Part shown: positions 61,332-64,000 of the stretch, one piece after another
Layout of the letters: every line of letters starts with the position of its first letter
Numbering within the stretch: the first letter of the stretch is position 1
Source: Rhynchonema sp. JSB1_4
Lineage: Eukaryota > Nematoda > Chromadorea > Monhysterida > Xyalidae
Assembly (NCBI GenBank): GCA_030248065.1
Contig: JASAMV010006671.1
Coordinates: 1 to 64,000, forward strand
Length of the DNA stretch: 64,000 nucleotides
Reading direction: 5' to 3'
The notes under the pieces: generated by a model
Told to the model about the DNA's origin: nothing
What the model saw: only the letters and a program-made list of their open reading frames with translations
Database searches by the model: none
Position numbers and translations under genes: made by a program

Positions 61332-61601
61332 CGTCTGTCCCCCCTCCGAAGAAAAGGGGGGTACCGCCTGTTCCCCCTCCGGACCAGGAACTACACTGCT
61401 GAACACCAAAATACCGCTACAACACTGAAACCTCGAAAACGCGGAGCGGAGGATCAGCCTTTGGAAAGGGTGGGTGAAGAGGTGAAGTGTAGTTGCGGAT
61501 GGAAAAGAACCGGTTTTTTTCGTGAAAAAAACCGAGTCCGTTTTCTTGGACCGAAAATAAATTTCAGTGAAAAAAACCGGGCAAAATTTTTGCCACAGAA
61601 G

Positions 61602-62070
61602 CAGTGTAGTACTTGGTCAGGGTGTTGACGATAGATAGATTGGGACCCGAAATGTGTTGACGATAGATAGATGACCCAAGTCCGAAATCTGGGGGGGTCG
61701 ACCCAAACTTGTTGACGATAGATAGATGGTGGGGGGGGTCGCCAAAAATCAAGGTATAGTATAGTGCACTAAGTAGGTAATAATGTGTAAATATTAATGA
61801 AAATGTTCAATAATAAATAAATAATTAATAAATAATCCGCGCGTAGCGCGCGATTTTTTGCCTATTTGGGACAAAAAATACCGATTTTGAGCCATTTTGA
61901 GGCAAAAATACCCATTTTGGGGTCGAAATGTGTTGACGATAGATGGATTGTTCCCAGAATTTGTTGACGATAGATAGATTTGCCCATAAGTGTTGACGAT
62001 AGATAGATGAATTTGGGGGGGACCCCCCCCACCCCCCCCCCCCCCCCCCCAAGCCCCAAGTACTACCCTG
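61602..62070. mobile_element. hAT-type foldback, word GTTGACGATAGATAGAT
   Basis: The ends are CAGTGTAGTACTTGG and CCAAGTACTACCCTG, with identical 8-bp flanks CACAGAAG at 61,594-61,601 and 62,071-62,078. TGTTGACGATAGATAGAT occurs three times on the left and three on the right, all in direct orientation. The core has CGCGCGTAGCGCGCGATTTT, as in the inner element at 60,707. Confidence 0.95.
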
Positions 62071-62183
62071 CACAGAAGTGACGTTCTTGTAACCCTTATT
62101 TTTCAACGTTCTGGAGGTTCGTCATTGCTGAATCATAGTTTTTTGCTGCTAAAAATTAGCAAAAATTTCTGCATCGTCTGCTC

Positions 62184-62629
62184 CAGTGACCAGTGCTGTG
62201 GCTACTTTTGCGGGGCGGGTAGGGTACATAGGTGGAAAAAATCGGGGCGGGTAGGGGGGTAGTGTACCTGGGATTTTGGGGGGGGGATCCGGTTTGGGGG
62301 GGGGGGAGGGGGGAAGATTTTTCGGGGCGGGTAGGGTACAACACAAGTTTTTTCGGGTGCCTGTTTTTATGTACTAAAAAGTGCATATATCGCGCGCAGC
62401 GCGAGATTTTTTGCACTTTTTAGGGTTTTCGGTCGAAATTTGGGCATTTTTGACCGAAAAATGGGGCATTTTGGGGGTAAAAATCGGGGCGGGTAGGGTA
62501 CCAGGGCGGGGCGGGTAGGGGTAGGGTACCAGAGCGGGGCGGGTAGGGGGGTAGCGTACCAGGCCGGGGCGGGTAGGGTACCATTGGGGGGCCCCCCCCC
62601 CCCCCCCCCCCCCCCCAGCCACAGCACTG
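62184..62629. mobile_element. hAT-type foldback, word GGGGCGGGTAGGGTACC
   Basis: The 8-bp flanks GTCTGCTC at 62,176-62,183 and 62,630-62,637 are identical. The right end, inverted, is CAGTGCTGTGGCT. The left end has the same sequence preceded by an extra CAGTGAC. GGGGCGGGTAGGGTA repeats on both sides in direct orientation. The core has CGCGCGCAGCGCGAGATTTT and GGTCGAAAT, matching the 60,707 and 61,602 elements. Confidence 0.93.
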
Positions 62630-62744
62630 GTCTGCTCAAAGGTCGCAATCGGGCCGGGAAGGGCTGGACCGCGATTTTGGGCTTTTGGTTCGGGCCGGGC
62701 CGGAGATTTGGATGCTCAGGTACCATTGTGACCTCTGCCTCTGC

Positions 62745-63372
62745 CAGAGTTAGGAAAAAAATTTTTCCTCATTTTCTGTCCGAAAAGGAAAAAAGGAAAT
62801 ATTTCCTTCTTTTCCTTTTTTTCCGACCATTTTTTCCGAAATTATATCGTAATGGCATCTAAGAAAAACAACATTTTCTGAACATTTTGTCGACACGGTG
62901 ACATTCTGGCGAGCCATTGAGCTGAAAACAAGACAGTTCGGTTGTGAACATTTGGATGGAAATAATATATTTTGAGAATAGTCAACCTCGAAAGACGGCA
63001 TTGTAGCAGAGAGAGACCGGTTTTTCTCAATTTCAGTTTCAGTTGCCGTATTCCCTAAAATACAAGGGGGCGTTGTATTGTATTTTTTCACTGACCCAGA
63101 GGTCGCAATCGGGCCGGCCCGAGCTCGGGTGTTTTTGGGTATAAATCTGCAGTAAAAGACTTTTATATACCGTATTGGGACAATCTCTTTTAATTGTCTG
63201 TGGAGGAACGTTTTTACCGAGTGAGCACCATTTTTTGGAAAAAAATGCTCGTTTTTTTTCTTTTTTCCTCGATTACCATTTTTTTCATTTTTTTGTTTCC
63301 TTTTTTTGATTGCCATTTTTTTCCTCGAAAAAAATGAAATATTTTTTTTCATTTTTTTTCTTACTATCTCTG
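62745..63372. mobile_element. hAT-type foldback, words of GGAAAAAA and TTTTTTCC
   Basis: The ends are CAGAGTTAGGAAAAAAA and TTTTTTCTTACTATCTCTG, with identical 8-bp flanks GCCTCTGC at 62,737-62,744 and 63,373-63,380. Subterminal arrays are T- and A-runs broken by CC and GG. Between 63,045 and 63,180 it contains a piece of the CCGTATTCCC family and a GGTCGCAATCGGGCCGG word that also occurs just outside at 62,640. The 212-codon - strand frame across it is an artefact of the A/T arrays. Confidence 0.88.
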
Positions 63373-63410
63373 GCCTCTGCTGCTGCATAAAAATTGGTAG
63401 CTAGACACTT

Positions 63411-63625
63411 GTTGACATGTCAACAACTGTCCTATACGCAGCGGTGAAATGCATAGTTGTTGACACACGCAAAGACATAAATAACACGTGTGTCAACAAC
63501 TATGCTCTACCACGCTGCGTATAGGACAGTTGTTGACATAAAGACAAAAAAGACAAAAATAATTGGATGTCAACAACTATGCATTACCACGCTGCGTATA
63601 GGACAGTTGTTGACATAAAGACAAA
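63411..63625. repeat. Inverted and tandem repeat of GTTGTTGACA with 45-bp units
   Basis: TGTCAACAACTATGCNNTACCACGCTGCGTATAGGACAGTTGTTGACA occurs twice in direct order and once inverted at the left. Each unit is itself a near-palindrome bounded by TGTCAACAACT and AGTTGTTGACA. AAAGACAAAAA links the units. Confidence 0.75.
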
Positions 63626-63771
63626 AATAAAGTTTAAACTTTAATAATGTTCTTTTTCTTTATCTGAGCATGCATGAAAGGAGGCCCCCCAAAGCGAGCC
63701 CAAAAAACTAACTTGTTTCAGGTTTGAAGTGGTGTTGAAATCCTGGTTAAGGTATGCAAACTCTTCATTGC

Positions 63772-63987
63772 ATGTTTACTGGGCAAGGTGTACCAGCAAC
63801 CCGGCAAGGTTGTTCCCGAAACTGTATTGGGTAAGCGTGGGAGGCATCTTTCACCCATCTTTGGCAGCAACTAACTGAAATCCCGCGGCGGTTTGAGTTA
63901 AACACCTCGTATTTTCTCTGATCTGTTCCTTTCAGGCACAGGAAGACGTGCACATCAGACGGCGGCAGTTCAAAATTTATAGAATAA
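63772..63987 (+). CDS. Possible two-exon fragment at the window edge
   Basis: Exon 63772-63830 has a strong donor (GTAAGC). A polypyrimidine-rich acceptor precedes 63936-63987. Joined, they read MFTGQGVPATRQGCSRNCIG followed by HRKTCTSDGG and a stop. It is Cys/Arg-rich with no family I can name. Other frames across the same splice sites are also open, so frame and strand are uncertain. Confidence 0.2.
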
Positions 63988-64000
63988 CTCACTCTCAAAA

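Larger units (their letters stand above)
60125..61398. mobile_element. Outer hAT-type foldback of a three-level nest
   Basis: The ends are CAGTGTAGTTCCTG and CAGGAACTACACTG, with identical 8-bp flanks CTGAACAC at 60,117-60,124 and 61,399-61,406. The subterminal word is of the type GGTACGTCTGTTCCCCCTCC. Without the inserted elements it would be about 380 bp. Confidence 0.93.

Noticed and set aside
62750..63388. 212-codon Lys-rich - strand frame
   Set aside because: It is driven by A- and T-rich arrays of a hAT foldback whose target duplications bound the same interval.

Overview
This is eukaryotic, almost certainly animal, nuclear DNA. Coding sequence is split into short exons with GT..AG introns. 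It includes a nuclear gene for a mitochondrial complex I subunit, a TLDc-domain gene of the MEAK7/TLDC1 type, and a membrane receptor built from C-type-lectin and sushi-like modules joined at phase-1 introns. The species cannot be named from the sequence alone. No bacterial operons, CRISPR arrays or prokaryotic signals are visible.

Layout: 1-26.9 kb is gene-poor. It holds foldback (inverted-repeat) elements, low-complexity tracts, a degenerate tRNA-like sequence at 6.8 kb and one tentative three-exon gene at 8.8-10.3 kb. From 26.9 to 41.5 kb there is a very large palindrome: two arms of about 6.6 and 6.3 kb around a 1.77-kb unique spacer. Each arm carries the same TLDc gene, transcribed outward, so the two copies are divergent. 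From 42.1 to 55.7 kb one 14-exon gene on the + strand encodes a signal peptide, C-type lectin-like domain, two sushi-like modules, a Ser/Thr-rich stalk, one membrane helix and a short acidic tail. Its introns are filled with repeats, including a 155-bp satellite, a 208-bp CA microsatellite and several foldbacks. From 56.8 to 59.4 kb the complete NDUFS3 homologue (6 exons, - strand) converges on the receptor gene. From 59.7 kb to the end the DNA is mostly nested foldback elements, with a possible further gene fragment at the right edge.

The most unusual feature is the repeat landscape. Many elements share one plan: a short terminal inverted repeat, then arrays of a short word private to that element. 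Eight of them have perfect 8-bp target duplications, which indicates hAT-type transposition. Three are nested inside one another at 60.1-61.4 kb. Three otherwise different elements share one core sequence. A second group begins with AGGCCG. The two palindrome arms also preserve a filled and an empty site of a TA-flanked element.

The reading frames of all three recognised gene types were checked exon by exon for phase continuity. Only the first exon of the TLDc gene remains unresolved.
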